Below, one piece after another: positions 54,531 through 64,000 of a stretch of 64,000 bases of DNA. Numbering within the stretch: position 1 is the stretch's first letter; the number at the start of each line of letters is the position of its first letter. The DNA is taken from NCBI GenBank assembly GCA_933228765.1, contig OW121747.1:9227001-9291000 (forward strand). Direction: 5' to 3'. The position numbers were made by a program, and so were the translations under genes. This DNA comes from Miltochrista miniata. Taxonomy: Eukaryota; Arthropoda; Insecta; Lepidoptera; Erebidae. Below the pieces are notes generated by a model. That model was not told the origin of the DNA. It ran no database searches and saw only the letters and a list, made by a program, of their open reading frames with translations.

Positions 54531-54708
54531 CCCCGGTTTCGGTAAGAGGCGGGAGAAGAAGAGAGGGAGGCTCCCTCTCTTCTTCTATGACTCGAACGCG
54601 AAGCGGTAAGTATTCAAAATCCGGGACTATAAAGAGTAATTCCTGGACTCTGGACACGACACGTAATTCTGGGACAATCCCGGATTTCCCGGCCATCTGG
54701 CAACCCTA

Positions 54709-54716
54709 GTCGCAAG
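54709..54716. repeat. Right 8-bp target site duplication, GTCGCAAG
   Basis: One mismatch to the left copy. Confidence 0.65.
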
Positions 54717-54779
54717 CCGACTGCTTAGACCGATCGTGCCTCTATCGCTCAGCTCAGACGGAACGTGACACTTTTTCGT

Positions 54780-55255
54780 GCATGGCGAGTCGGCGTTCAT
54801 TGATTTATAATATCCGATGCAGAGTCTCGCGAGGCGCCTCCTTGAGGCTCTCAACATGAGTCTTGGTGAGAGTGGAGGCGACAGGAGTGCTGCCATCCAC
54901 ACTCTCGCGGGGCACCTCCTGGATGCTCTCGACACTCTAGGTTTATGCAGTTGCCAGCTCCCTCTACCTCAAAATGGACATGATTCCAGCGACTGCGTTA
55001 GCGGTTTTATTTGCCTATCACTATCATAATGTCTTGCATTTATATCCTTTAACAAAAAAAAAGTCAAAACGGAAAAGAAATGAGCGAGCGCGAGAGTGTG
55101 GGTGGTTGCCTCGCCTCGCCTTCTCGCTCTCGCGTCCTTTGACTCCGTCCCAAAAACCTACACGGAGCGCGAGGGGGAGCGCCCAGGAGGCAAGGCGACC
55201 GTCCTCACTCTCGCCCTCGCCTCGCCTCCTGTGGCCTCCTAGAGAGTCTGGATGG
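54780..55255. repeat. GC-rich patch of CTCTCGC/GCGAGAG strings
   Basis: Short GAGGCGCCTCC, CTCTCGCGGGGCACCTCC and GCGAGAGTG/CACTCTCGC motifs repeat in both orientations, giving a locally self-complementary, CpG-rich region. The open frames on both strands are a by-product. Possibly an old repeat; no family named. Confidence 0.45.
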
Positions 55256-55467
55256 GCTATAAAACGTTATCACGGTAAAATATCTATATATGTACCTATT
55301 TCGTCTTCACGTAGAGCTAGATAAACAACTATAAAAAGTAATGTTCACGATCTGGATAGCATTGTGACCCCGACAGTGTTATTAAAAGACGATTAACGGG
55401 AAACATTTTATGTCACGGCGCTACACTTTCAGATTGAATTTCTACAGAGTACTGTGCTTAGAAAAAA

Positions 55468-55775
55468 AAAACTACCGACCAACTGCGAGTCGGTCTCGCG
55501 CTCTGAGGGTTCAGTACCAAAGAAAGAGCAAAATAATCACGTTTCTTGTATAGGAGCTCCCTTACTTTTATTCTGGTTTGGTGTAATTTTTATTACAGTG
55601 GCAACAGAAATACATACACACGCGTTTATTCTCGAAGGGGCCGGCAGAGGCATAAATACATCACCTGTAAAAATTTCAACTTACTAGCTAGAGTAGCGAA
55701 AAATTCTAAATCCATGGCTATAACGGTTCCTGATATACAGCCTCGTGACTAACAGACCGTCTCGTTTTTACCCTA
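55468..55775 (-). repeat. AGGGTTCCGTA repeat
   Basis: It starts CGACCAACTGCGAGTCGG and includes GGCTATAACGGTTCCTGATA and CAGCCTCGTGACTAACAGAC. A foreign insert near 55610-55660 shares GGCCGGCAGAGGCATA. Confidence 0.6.
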
Positions 55776-56334
55776 GAAAAAAAATGATTGCATCAGTCTC
55801 CGTACAATGCGCTCGTGACTATGTTACATATTCATGGTTGAAAGCAAACGTGACCGAGTGATCTGTCAGCGCGAAGCTCAAGCCACGGAACGGATTATTG
55901 GCTCAAATTTGGGTCAGGCCTCCAACTAAGAATGGATTTTTCAAAAATTCCCACTTTTAAGCGTTGTACTCCCACACACACATGCAGTCATGTAAACGGA
56001 GCCAGAGCTAAAAATAAATACCTTGTATGCGTGTATTTCTTCGTATAGGTATTTCTATTTATTAACATAATTCAAAACAAAATAAAAACGGCTTAGTGTG
56101 AGTCGGAATTGCGCGCGTAGGGTTCTGTAAATAAAAACATCAAAAAAAATCACGTTTGTTGTATGGAAGGCCTAATATTAAAAAAAAAATTTGTTTAGGG
56201 TTTTTAAGCTATTGCATAGCTTCTATCGCGGGCCTTGCGTGGAGACCGAATCCAGAAATTATGTCACGAAAATAAATCACACTCTCGGCTACCTTCGGCC
56301 ACGCTCGGCCACGTTCGTGTATCTCGCACTTCAT
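55776..56334. other. Unassigned, with a short AGGGTTCCGTA remnant
   Basis: The remnant is at about 56085-56180. The rest is not recognised. Confidence 0.4.
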
Positions 56335-57085
56335 TCCCAAAAGACCGAAAAGTCCCAAAAGTCCCAAAAGACCCAAAAGACCCAAAAGTCCCAAAAGTCC
56401 CAAAAGGCCTAAAAGTCCCAAAAGATCCAAAAGTCCCAAAAGACCCAAAAGTCCCAAAAGTCCCAAAAGTCCCAAAAGTCCCAAAGTCCCAAAAGTCCCA
56501 AAAGTCCCAAAAGACCCAAAAGTCCCAAAGTCCCAATAGTTCCACAAATCCCAAAGGTCCCAAAAGTCCCAAAAGTCCCAAAGGTCCCGGAGGTCCCAAA
56601 AGTCTCAAAGGTCCCAACAGTCCCAAAAGTCCAAAAGTCCCAAAAGTCCCAAAAGACCCAAAATTCCCAAAAGTCCCAAAAGGCCTAAAAGTCCCAAAAG
56701 ATCCAAAAGTCCCAAAAGACCCAACAGTCCCAAAAGTCCCAAAAGTCCCAAAGTCCCAATAGTCCCAAAAGTCCCAAAAGACCCAAAAGTCCCAAAGTCC
56801 CAATAGTCCCAATAGTTCCAAAAGTCCCATAAGTCCCAAAAGTCCCAAAGGTCCCGGAGGTCCCAAAAGTCTCAAAAGTCCCAACAGTCCCAAAAGTCCA
56901 AAAGTCCCAAAAGTCCCAAAAGCCCAAAACTCCAAACGTCCCAAAAGTCCCAAAGGTCCCGGAGGTCCCATAAGTCCAAAAGTCCAAAAGTACAAAAGTC
57001 CAAAAGTCCAAAAGTCCAAAAGTACAAAAGTCCAAAAGGCCAAAAGTCCAAAAGGCCAAAAGGCCAAAAGTCCAAAAGCCCAAAT
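56335..57085. repeat. Tandem array of a roughly 9-10-bp unit (CCCAAAAGT)
   Basis: About 750 bp of CCCAAAAGT/CCCAAAAGA/CCCAAAGGT variants, changing to CCAAAAGT towards the right. A higher-order pattern is visible: AAAGGCCTAAAAGTCCC recurs at about 56404 and 56680, and GGTCCCGGAGGTCCC recurs at about 56583, 56851 and 56957. Frames stay open on both strands (repeats of KVPK on plus, FGTFGTFG/LLGLLG on minus) only because the units lack stops. Confidence 0.9.
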
Positions 57086-57137
57086 GTCCACAGTAAAGTA
57101 GTAACTTGGTACTTTACTCTGTTGAGCATAGGCCTTA

Positions 57138-57191
57138 AAATGTTACTAATTACTAATTACTAATTACTAATTACTAATTACTAATTACTAA
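57138..57191. repeat. TTACTAA microsatellite
   Basis: Seven to eight units of TTACTAA, ending at the 5' end of a Helitron. Confidence 0.85.
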
Positions 57192-57383
57192 TCTTACTAA
57201 TATTATAAATGCGAAAGTTTGTGAGTGTGGATGTTTGTTACTCTTTCACGCTCAAACCGCTGAACGGATCGGGCTGAAATTTGGTACAGAGATACATTAT
57301 AGTCTGGAATAACACATAGGCTACCTTTTATCCCGGGAATAACTTCAAACGGGAACAAATTTTACGCTGCGGGCATCAGCTAG
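57192..57383 (+). mobile_element. Short non-autonomous Helitron
   Basis: It starts TCTTACTAATATTATAAATG and ends GCTGCGGGCATCAGCTAG followed by T. The inside has GAACGGATCGGGCTGAAATT and TCTGGAATAACACATAGGCT. Related copies: 33055 and 59640. Confidence 0.8.
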
Positions 57384-57469
57384 TATTCTTATATAGAAGT
57401 AATTATACTAGCATAGTTGATAAAAAATGCTATGTAATAGCTTTACCGCGGCAGTCCCCGTGTGCCACA

Positions 57470-57600
57470 CGTCTTTTTTTTTATAGCGATTTTTATAGCA
57501 GCAACAGAAATACATCTTAAGTGAAAATTTCTACATTCTAGCCATCACGATTCATGTGATACCGCCTCGTGAGTTGACAGACAGACAACGACGGTGTCTC
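57470..57600 (-). repeat. AGGGTTCCGTA repeat fragment
   Basis: It shares ATAGCAGCAACAGAAATACA and GATACCGCCTCGTGAG with other reverse copies. Confidence 0.5.
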
Positions 57601-57611
57601 AGTGGTATACC

Positions 57612-58445
57612 GTCACAATACCAGAAATTATAATGCCTTAACTCAAAATATCGTAGCCCAAAATACCCGAAATCGAAATATCAATGTTCAAAAGGCAAAT
57701 ATTTATAATATAAATAATTTAAAATGCCTTACGGTCGAATAACCGAAACCCAAAATATAAATTTATCAAATACCTTATCCTAAAATGTTCAAACACAAAA
57801 TACCTTTTTTTTAACATGATTTAAATCCTACATGGATGCTATATATCTGTGAATGGTTAACACCCCGACTCAGAGTATCCCGACTCGGATAGGTTAGGTT
57901 AGAAGACTAGCTAAAGCGAAGCGGAGCTCCCGCCTTAGCCTTCGTGGTTTATTTTTTTTGATTTTTCGTTAGCCCACTGTAGTACTTTTGTTACTCTGAA
58001 TTAAAGTGTTTTAACATGAGGTAAATCCTACATGGATACTATGCCAGACTCCTACCGACTAAAAACCACACGTATCCTACATAACAGCCTACAGTTAGGT
58101 GCCCCGGGTAAGCCCTCAGAAGGATACCCAAGGACCAACAGACCTAGGACTACAACTGCGACTTCACTTAGGTGGGGGTGGGGGGGTATAAATAAGTTAA
58201 AGCTAAATAACAAAACGTGTGAGTGACAGTGCCACATTGTATTCTATTTTCGGTATTTTAAATTAAGGACATTTGAAAATTTGTATTTTGAATTCTGATA
58301 TTATAATTATTTGTATTTTAAATTTAGACATTATACGGTAAGGTGTACTGAAATAAGGTATTTTGAATGTTAAGGTATTTTGAATTCGGGTATTTTGGTC
58401 TAATGCATTTTAAGTAAAGGCATTTTGATTTCTGGTATTTTAATA
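57612..58445. mobile_element. Fold-back element with about 190-bp inverted arms
   Basis: The left arm (57612-57806) reads AATACCAGAAATTATAATGC and on through CCCAAAATACCCGAAATC. The right arm (58241-58445) is its inverse (GGCATTTTGATTTCTGGTAT at the outer end). Both arms consist of repeating AAAATACC-containing units, so they are inverted and internally repetitive. The spacer holds R1-like tails (57825-57850; 58014-58165). Confidence 0.7.
58014..58165 (-). mobile_element. R1-like LINE 3' tail
   Basis: CATGGATACTATGCCAGACT and CCTACCGACTAAAAACCACA lie between ACATGAGG and CCACACGT, arms that no longer pair well. CCCGGGTAAGCCCTCAGAAG follows as in other tails. Confidence 0.65.
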
Positions 58446-58661
58446 TATAACCTGTCTCAGTACCTAATAGGGTCCTAAAAAGAAAAAGTCTTGTACTAGA
58501 CTTCTTACATATCAATGTTCTCGTTCTGTTGTTACAAAACTAGAAGTCATAGAGCAACACGATCTATAACTTTTATCGGGAGGGAAGGCGTCACATTGAG
58601 AGTCTCCTATGTCAAAGCGTAGCTGTACCCCTAAAGGAGTACGCTTATACACACACATTTA
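58446..58661. other. Unassigned spacer
   Basis: Nothing recognised. Confidence 0.4.
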
Positions 58662-58873
58662 TCTATACTTCCATACTAATATTATAAAGAGGAAAGATTA
58701 GTTTTTTTGTTTGTTTGTTTGTAACGAATAGGCTCCGAAACTACTGGACCGATTTGAAAAATTCTTTCACAGTTGGGAAGCTACACTCTTTGCGGTAAAC
58801 ATAGTTTATGTGTTATTCCCATATTCCCACGGGAACGGGGACTTCGCGGGTGAAACCGCGTGACGTCCGCTAG
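58662..58873 (+). mobile_element. Short non-autonomous Helitron
   Basis: It starts TCTATACTTCCATACTAATA and ends GGGTGAAACCGCGTGACGTC with CGCTAG. The GCGGGTGAAACCGC hairpin near the 3' end is the expected Helitron terminal hairpin. Confidence 0.85.
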
Positions 58874-58919
58874 TAAAAAATAAATTTAAATAAAGTAAAT
58901 ATTTACAGACATTTTTACA

Positions 58920-59205
58920 CAACGCTATTTAGATAGAAATACATAATAATACTTTGGGATTAGTCCCAAAGTAAGCTAAAAGTAACCTGCTTGTGTTATG
59001 TTATGGGTGTCAGAACACGGATATTAATACAATAATACTTAGATACTTTTAAATACTTACCTATCATACATTGATAATAAATATACACAGACTCACGAGA
59101 CGAACATTTTATGGATCACACAAATTTTTATTTACGGTGAGAAGCGAACCCACTACCTCGGTCGCACATTTCGACCTATAAACCAACGAAGCAGTCGGAA
59201 ATATT
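58920..59205 (-). repeat. tRNA-derived SINE
   Basis: The minus-strand head has TGCTTCGTTGGTTTATAGG (A-box region) and GTAGTGGGTTCGCTTCTC (B-box region). The body continues with TTTGTGTGATCCATAAAATG and ends near the ACTTTGGGACTAATCCCAAA hairpin. Confidence 0.7.
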
Positions 59206-59310
59206 GTTGTGTGTCTGAAATGATCAGTGTACTGTTTTAATTGTTTCGTGTAAGTTCCATAGAGACAGCCGATTGCTTTTGTATATGAATACGATTTCCC
59301 CCGCAACATA
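59206..59310 (-). repeat. Repeat shared in reverse with 61905
   Basis: TGTTTTAATTGTTTCGTGTA and GATTTCCCCCGCAACATATG are the reverse of strings at 61905-62000. They are probably the upstream part of the same SINE or LINE family. Confidence 0.5.
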
Positions 59311-59639
59311 TGGCATATAGATATTAATACAGCATACATGCTATGTCTACTACCTTTGTACTGGTCGCGTTGCTCTATGCTACAACTGCAATACATTTAC
59401 TAAACATGAATAAAGTTTTCCTTGTGCGGAACTTGGCATTCCATTTCTGGAATAGAATTTATTTACATGTTATGATATCCAGAAATAAGTTAGAGAAACA
59501 GTGCTAATGCACGTTCTACAAGTAAGGACTTGTTAATTAATTGGTAGTAGTCTCTGACTGCTGCATGCTGCTGAAACTTCGCAATGAAGTTTCACCGTTG
59601 ATGTGAGTATAATGACTATAATTAAGATTTCCCGGCGAG
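59311..59639. other. Unassigned sequence
   Basis: Contains a hairpin, TGCTGAAACTTCGCAATGAAG (CTTCGCAATGAAG; 59574-59592 region). Otherwise nothing. Confidence 0.35.
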
Positions 59640-59866
59640 TAACATACAACGAAAGTTTGTGTGTTGGATGTCTGGACGTCTCGTCGTTTGTTACTCTTTT
59701 AAGCTTTAACGGCTGTCCGTGTCTGGCTGAAATTTGCTGCAGTGATAGATTATAGTCTGAAATATCACATAGGCTGACTACATCTTTTTATACCGGGAAT
59801 GAGTTCCCATTGGTAGCGGGAACGGGAACGAAATTCCAAGCGGGTAGAGCCGCTGGTTTTATCTAG
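59640..59866 (+). mobile_element. Helitron-like element, decayed
   Basis: GAAAGTTTGTGTGTTGGATG, TTACTCTTTTAAGC and ATTATAGTCTGAAATATCAC match the 57192 family. It ends ...TCTAG followed by T. Confidence 0.6.
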
Positions 59867-60293
59867 TTATAAATTATAATTAGTATTGGTAGCATATAAT
59901 CGAATATTATATGAGAATGAATGTCGTGCTGGTTGTCTAACTAACCAGAGGTTGAGTTCTTAAGTGTCGTCTTCACAGAACATCTCAACTTGTAAGTTGA
60001 AGCGGGGTCCAATATGATTATTATAGAGTTCGAAAACTACTTTATGCAAAGCAGCTTCCCTCGCGATGTCCATTGCGTAAATTCTGTTTTCAAAAATACT
60101 CTCCAGCCTGAGTTGTGTTGATGGATCTGTCAGTCATAGTTTTGACTGATCAGTTAACGCATCCGCCCGCGTGAAAAATGTCGGTACTACAAATGTACAA
60201 TCAAAGAAGAATTATTCAATTTGATGATGCCGTTCTCATGTTATAGCGTGACTAAGAGAAATAGGGATTCATTTTTATAGATCAGACTACAGA
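59867..60293. other. Unassigned sequence
   Basis: No gene or repeat recognised. Confidence 0.35.
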
Positions 60294-60607
60294 CTAACTG
60301 TAGCCCGCGACTTCATACGCTGCATTATCTTTAGATTGATATAACTTATTTATTTATGAACCGATTGACATGAAACAAACACTAAATGTTAAGTGGAGCA
60401 AACCGCAACGCAATAAAGAAAACCGCATCGCAATCGGTTGAGCGGTTGCTGAGATTAGCGTGCACAAACGTACAGAAAAACAGACAAAAATTCTAAAAAC
60501 TATTGCTTTGGGTTCTATTGCGTCCATAAAGCCCCCCTATAAACTTTTTTCTTATATATCTTCAATGTACAGACAGCGACCTGTTACGATTTTATTATAT
60601 GTATAGA
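60294..60607 (-). mobile_element. Non-autonomous Helitron
   Basis: The minus-strand start is TCTATACATATAATAAAATC; the 3' end GTCGCGGGCTACAGTTAG has lost the CTAG. It is colinear with the right part of 20143-20758 but lacks the long palindrome. Confidence 0.7.
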
Positions 60608-61069
60608 TAATATAGACCCACCCTGTCTTCTCACCGTCACGACTATTGAATAGAACATAAAGAACATGATTTGACTAGTTTATTCGTTTTGGCTGAAGTA
60701 AATAAAAATAGCAATGTAAGAGTAGTTTTCAATATCGCTGTAGTACGTACGTACTTTTTACAGTCCTATTTGTCGATGTTAGATAAACCGTTGCGAGCAG
60801 CAAAAAGCAATTAACAATCAACCGCAATCACAACTCCAATTATTTTATTCAACAATTTCATAGAAACAGTGTTGTTTTTTTAATTTGAAGTACTTTTTGT
60901 ATGTTTTTTAGGATTTGTGTTTGAATGTTTAAATACAATGACTGTCAATAAAAATTTACACATTGTGTTCTGATTTCATCCATCGTGAATTGAATAGAAG
61001 GAAGCTATTTAATTTTTACTGCGTTTTGTTCTTTGTTTTCTGGGATTATCGTCCAAACTTTCCTTAGGG
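60608..61069. other. Unassigned sequence
   Basis: AT-rich, nothing recognised. Confidence 0.4.
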
Positions 61070-61255
61070 CTACATCACATTATCGAAAATCCGTCCACAG
61101 CTCTTCATAGGGTCTCTAGAGTTCCAGCTTGTCTTAATATTAGTTGAGTGATTGCGTTCCACAGGGATCATTATCGGCACCACTTGGTACCAATCATCAC
61201 AAAAAGGTGAAAACGTTAGCACTTGTGAATCTCGAAGTGTGGTCTTCAGATCCAT
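61070..61255 (-). CDS. Candidate exon, unknown protein
   Basis: After an acceptor-like AATTTCAAG a frame of 61 codons reads MDLKTTLRDSQVLTFSPFCD, then DWYQVVPIMIPVERNHSTN and SWNSRDPMKSCGRIFDNVM before TAG. Its GC content and codon choice are more gene-like than the flanks. No family is recognised; it may be a fragment of a transposon ORF. Confidence 0.3.
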   Translation of the reverse strand: MDLKTTLRDSQVLTFSPFCDDWYQVVPIMIPVERNHSTNIKTSWNSRDPMKSCGRIFDNVM

Positions 61256-61904
61256 CTTGAAATTATTTGGATAAAATAGAATGAGCTATCTTTGCTGCCG
61301 CACTGTCCATATGTCTTCCAGTGGTAACTGCCCGCGACACCATGCTCTATGGCCAGAACATCTTAGCCATGACGAGGCTCAGGCTACTGTTGGGTACTCG
61401 CACCACGAACGACAGAAAACGACATGAGTATTTATGATTATAATATACTTAAGTATTACTATGGAGTCCTACAGACACCTTTGGGGTCCAAGACAGCTTC
61501 TTCTGTATGTGGTGCATCTAGTGACTGACCAACGAGGTCATAGCACAGAAAAACAAAACCCTATGGCTAGACTACTCGCCTGACCAGCCTGATACAGTAA
61601 TGCCAAATACCTTCCCACGGCTCACCGTAAGTCGTATGTCTCCCCAGACATATATGACTCACAGTAGACTACGATATTGATTTGCATATACATAGTAAGA
61701 ATGTCGCCAATATTGGTTGTGGAGGTCAGATTACACTTGTTTCATGGAAAATATTTAAGTTCAGATGCATCCTAGTTAGACTGGAAAGCCGACCCCCACT
61801 GGACTGGGAAAAGTCTCGGTGGGTGATGATGAAGTAGGGTGCCAAGCTTTGATTTTATACGAGACATAATACAGCTAGTCATTTACCATACATAACTGTC
61901 TGTT
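61256..61904. other. Unassigned; repeat end at 61770-61835
   Basis: TAGTTAGACTGGAAAGCCGA, GGGAAAAGTCTCGG and GTGATGATGA look like the 3' end of a common lepidopteran repeat. The rest is not recognised. Confidence 0.35.
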
Positions 61905-62090
61905 ATATGTTGCGGGGGGAAATCGTCTTCTTATACATCGCTATAAAAGCGATCGGTCACTACCGAACAAAACAATTAAAACAATACACTCATAATTTCA
62001 GACACACATATATATTTCTTATTCCATTTGTAGTATGTATTGACAGAGGGGGAAAATTCTCCGAATGGCTCCTCCCCTTCCGGTCAAAGT
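61905..62090 (+). repeat. Repeat shared in reverse with 59206-59310
   Basis: TATGTTGCGGGGGGAAATCG and AACAAAACAATTAAAACAAT are shared. Confidence 0.5.
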
Positions 62091-62245
62091 TAGTTAGATC
62101 CGGTCAAAGTGTTGCTCTCTGCGTCTAATTCATTGGGTTGACTGCGTTCTTAGATGATTTGAACCATAATTCCGTCACCTTGTCTACCATTTGTTGTCGT
62201 TCTGCCGGATGCCCTGCATTTACTATCGTTTTTCTATGTCTATAC
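62091..62245. other. Unassigned spacer
   Basis: Nothing recognised. Confidence 0.35.
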
Positions 62246-62421
62246 TCTATACTAATATTATAAAGAGGAAAGATTTGATTATTTGTTTGTTTGTTTGCAT
62301 CGAATAGGCTCCAGAACTACTGGACTGGAAAAAATCTTTGCGGTGAACATAGGCTATATTTTATTCCCATATTCCCACGGGAACGGGAACTACGCGGGTG
62401 AAACCGCGTGACGTCCGCTAG
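62246..62421 (+). mobile_element. Short non-autonomous Helitron
   Basis: TCTATACTAATATTATAAAG opens it and GGTGAAACCGCGTGACGTCC with GCTAG closes it. A close relative of 58662 with an internal deletion. Confidence 0.85.
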
Positions 62422-62521
62422 TCATCTATAACCGTTTACTTGCAATGCAATTAATAAACCGTTAATTAAGTTTTGATATCATCCTTAATTAGTTGGATGT
62501 TAAAATCTGTTTTAAAACATA

Positions 62522-62850
62522 CTAGCTGACCCGCGCAACTTCGTATGCGTCACATAAGAGAGTAAATCACCCGTTCCCATTTACTCCCGTCGTTAACGAT
62601 AGATGTTTCCCGTCGCATTATTGTAGAAATTGCGCATATTCATGCATAGGACGTGGACTACCGGTGTACGTCGCCAGCAGAATAGTGAATCGACCAAAAA
62701 AAGTGAAAAAAAAAGCGAGGTCAAATGGGATAAAAAGTATCCTATGTCCGTCTCCTGGTTCTAAGCTACCTCCCCACCAATTTTCAGCCAAATCGGTACG
62801 GCCGTTCTTGAGTTATAAATTTTGTAACTAACCCGTCTTTGTTTTATATA
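62522..62850 (-). mobile_element. Non-autonomous Helitron
   Basis: The reverse 3' end ACTAGCTGACCCGCGCAACT opens it. The inside matches 23330-23500 (GTCTCCTGGTTCTAAGCTAC). Its 5' end abuts the next Helitron. Confidence 0.75.
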
Positions 62851-62855
62851 AATTA

Positions 62856-63030
62856 CTAGCTGACCCGCGCAACTTCGTTTGCGTGATAAATGAAGAACCA
62901 CTGGACCGATTTTGTGCAAACTTCACATAAACCATCTACTAAATAGTCCGAACAAAGCCTAAACATTTGGTTTGGATAGGTCAGCCCGTTCTTGAGTTAT
63001 AAAATTACAACGAAAAGTGGCATTGATTTT
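62856..63030 (-). mobile_element. Short Helitron, 5' end cut off
   Basis: Fifth copy of the 187-bp family. Its last 12 bp (the TCTATATATATA end) are missing and AGGGTTTCGTAG follows at once. Confidence 0.8.
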
Positions 63031-63079
63031 TAGGGTTTCGTAGCCAAATGGCAAAAACGGAACCCTTATAGATTCGTCA

Positions 63080-63123
<44 letters not shown>

Positions 63124-63693
63124 CGTGTGTCACAGCCATTTTTCTCCGAAACTATAAGGCCTATGATATTGAAACTTGGTAACTAGATGTATTCTGTGAA
63201 CCGCATTAAGATTCTTAAATAAAATTGGAACAAAAGCAGTAAATTTTAGGGGTCCCCATACTCAGAACTGAAACTCAAATTTTTTTTTTCATCAAAACCA
63301 TACGTGTGGGATATCTATAGATAGGTCTTCAAAAATGCTATTGAGGTTTCAGACATCATTTTTTTCTAAACTGAATAGTTTGCGCAAGAGACACTTCCAA
63401 AATGTGTGTCCCCCCCCCTCTAACTTCTAAACTAAGAGGATGATAAATCTAAAAAGAATATATGAAGTATATTGCCATAAAAACTACCAACGAAAATTGG
63501 TTCAAACGAGATAGAGCTGGTAGATTTTTTTTAATTCGTCATAAACCGCAATTTTCGGTTAGAAAAATCACTACCACTGCTAACGTGTTAAAACATCAAT
63601 CAAAGTTACAACGAACTATAAGAACTTTGTAATATGTTACTTGCTGCTACGAAACCCTTCATGGGCGAGTCCAACTCGCACTTGGCCGGTTTT
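63031..63693 (+). repeat. AGGGTTCCGTA repeat, longest copy
   Basis: It starts TAGGGTTTCGTAGCCAAATG, has a CTGT microsatellite (about 63083-63120), and ends CAACTCGCACTTGGCCGGTT. It appears complete at both ends and lacks an ORF. Confidence 0.75.
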
Positions 63694-63841
63694 TGTTATA
63701 TATATAGACTAGCGGTACCCTGCCACGCTTCGCTGTGACTTTTTTATGGTGGTTTTATGTACCTATGAGAAATGAGTAACAAACTAAATGATGGGTACCT
63801 ACATTTTTAAAAAAATGTGTGTGTATACTATTGTACACACT
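63694..63841. other. Unassigned spacer
   Basis: The ACCCTGCCACGCTTCGCTGT string also occurs in reverse at 23305-23325. Nothing else. Confidence 0.35.
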
Positions 63842-64000
63842 GTACTTCAAAAGTCCTAAGTCCAAAAGTCCAAAAGTCCAAAACTACGAAGTCTAAAAGT
63901 CTAAAATTCTAAAAGTCCAAAAGTCCAAAAGTCCAAAACACCAAAATTCCAAAAGTCCAAAAGTCCAAAAGTCCAAAAGTCCAAAAGTCCAAAAGTCCAA
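63842..64000. repeat. Tandem CCAAAAGT array, runs off the window
   Basis: About 18 units of CCAAAAGT and variants (CTAAAAGT, CCAAAATT). The same unit type makes up the right third of the array at 56335-57085. Confidence 0.9.

Larger units (their letters stand above)
52187..54708. mobile_element. hAT-type composite element 3 (TIR TAGGGTTGCCAGAT)
   Basis: The termini form a perfect 14-bp inverted repeat; the CCGGGACAAT/ATTGTCCC strings just inside are also inverted. The flanking octamers differ by one base. The interior holds a reverse AGGGTTCCGTA repeat, about 1 kb of AT-rich sequence without ORF (possibly the original body), and a CR1-like LINE fragment. No transposase is present. Confidence 0.7.

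Noticed and set aside
54627..55324. Arg/Ser/Leu-rich frames on both strands in the GC patch
   Set aside because: They follow from CTCTCGC/GCGAGAG repeats; no splice or start context supports coding.
56335..57085. Possible CRISPR-like array
   Set aside because: Units are contiguous 9-10-mers with no spacers, and the window is eukaryotic.
56209..57129. Long frames on both strands (KVPK repeats; FGTF/LLG repeats), which look like silk- or collagen-like proteins
   Set aside because: They only translate a stop-free minisatellite; all frames on both strands are similarly open and there is no gene context.

Overview
This window looks like nuclear DNA of a moth or butterfly (Lepidoptera). It is AT-rich with spliced genes. 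It is full of repeats I know from lepidopteran genomes: short Helitrons ending in CTAG, GGTAGGTACCTAC-type strings, R1- and RTE-clade LINE relics, tRNA-derived SINEs and the AGGGTTCCGTA...CTTGGCCGG repeat. Nothing looks bacterial, viral or organellar. The order is inferred from repeat content and gene style; I cannot name the species.

Left part (1-31 kb). The only clearly functional host gene is an aldo-keto reductase of the L-galactose/D-arabinose dehydrogenase-like type on the minus strand. Six exons can be placed (30838 down to 13490), all in matching phase with consensus splice sites, plus a TATA-like/initiator promoter near 30.96 kb. The last short coding exon was not found. The introns hold an RTE element, R1 3' tails, Helitrons, SINEs and a SINE with a 5S rRNA-like head. 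Left of the gene lie a THAP-domain pseudogene with a mutated splice acceptor, a 3.3-kb hAT-type composite packed with R1 relics, and one or two unassigned candidate exons on the plus strand (10.1 and 11.0 kb).

Middle part (31-52 kb). A second hAT-type composite (34334-38341) has a perfect 8-bp target duplication and contains CR1-like, Helitron, RTE and R1 pieces. At 39.8 kb on the plus strand is a convincing first coding exon of an unidentified type II (signal-anchor) membrane protein, with the rest of the gene not recognised. At 47.0-51.3 kb on the minus strand is the best-preserved mobile element: a non-LTR retrotransposon with two intact ORFs, a gag-like zinc-knuckle protein and an endonuclease/reverse transcriptase.

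Right part (52-64 kb). A third hAT-type composite (52187-54708) is followed by a GC-rich patch, a 750-bp tandem array of a CCCAAAAGT-like unit that is open on both strands, a fold-back element, and a dense run of Helitrons and other repeats. A second CCAAAAGT array runs off the right edge.

The most useful new observations are the three TIR-bounded composites recognised by their 8-bp duplications, the 5S-like SINE head, a compensated stem at the 3' end of the R1-like tails, a long hairpin shared by two Helitrons, the intact LINE, and an Asp-to-Glu change in the reductase's catalytic tetrad. No operon, CRISPR array or functional RNA gene is supported.
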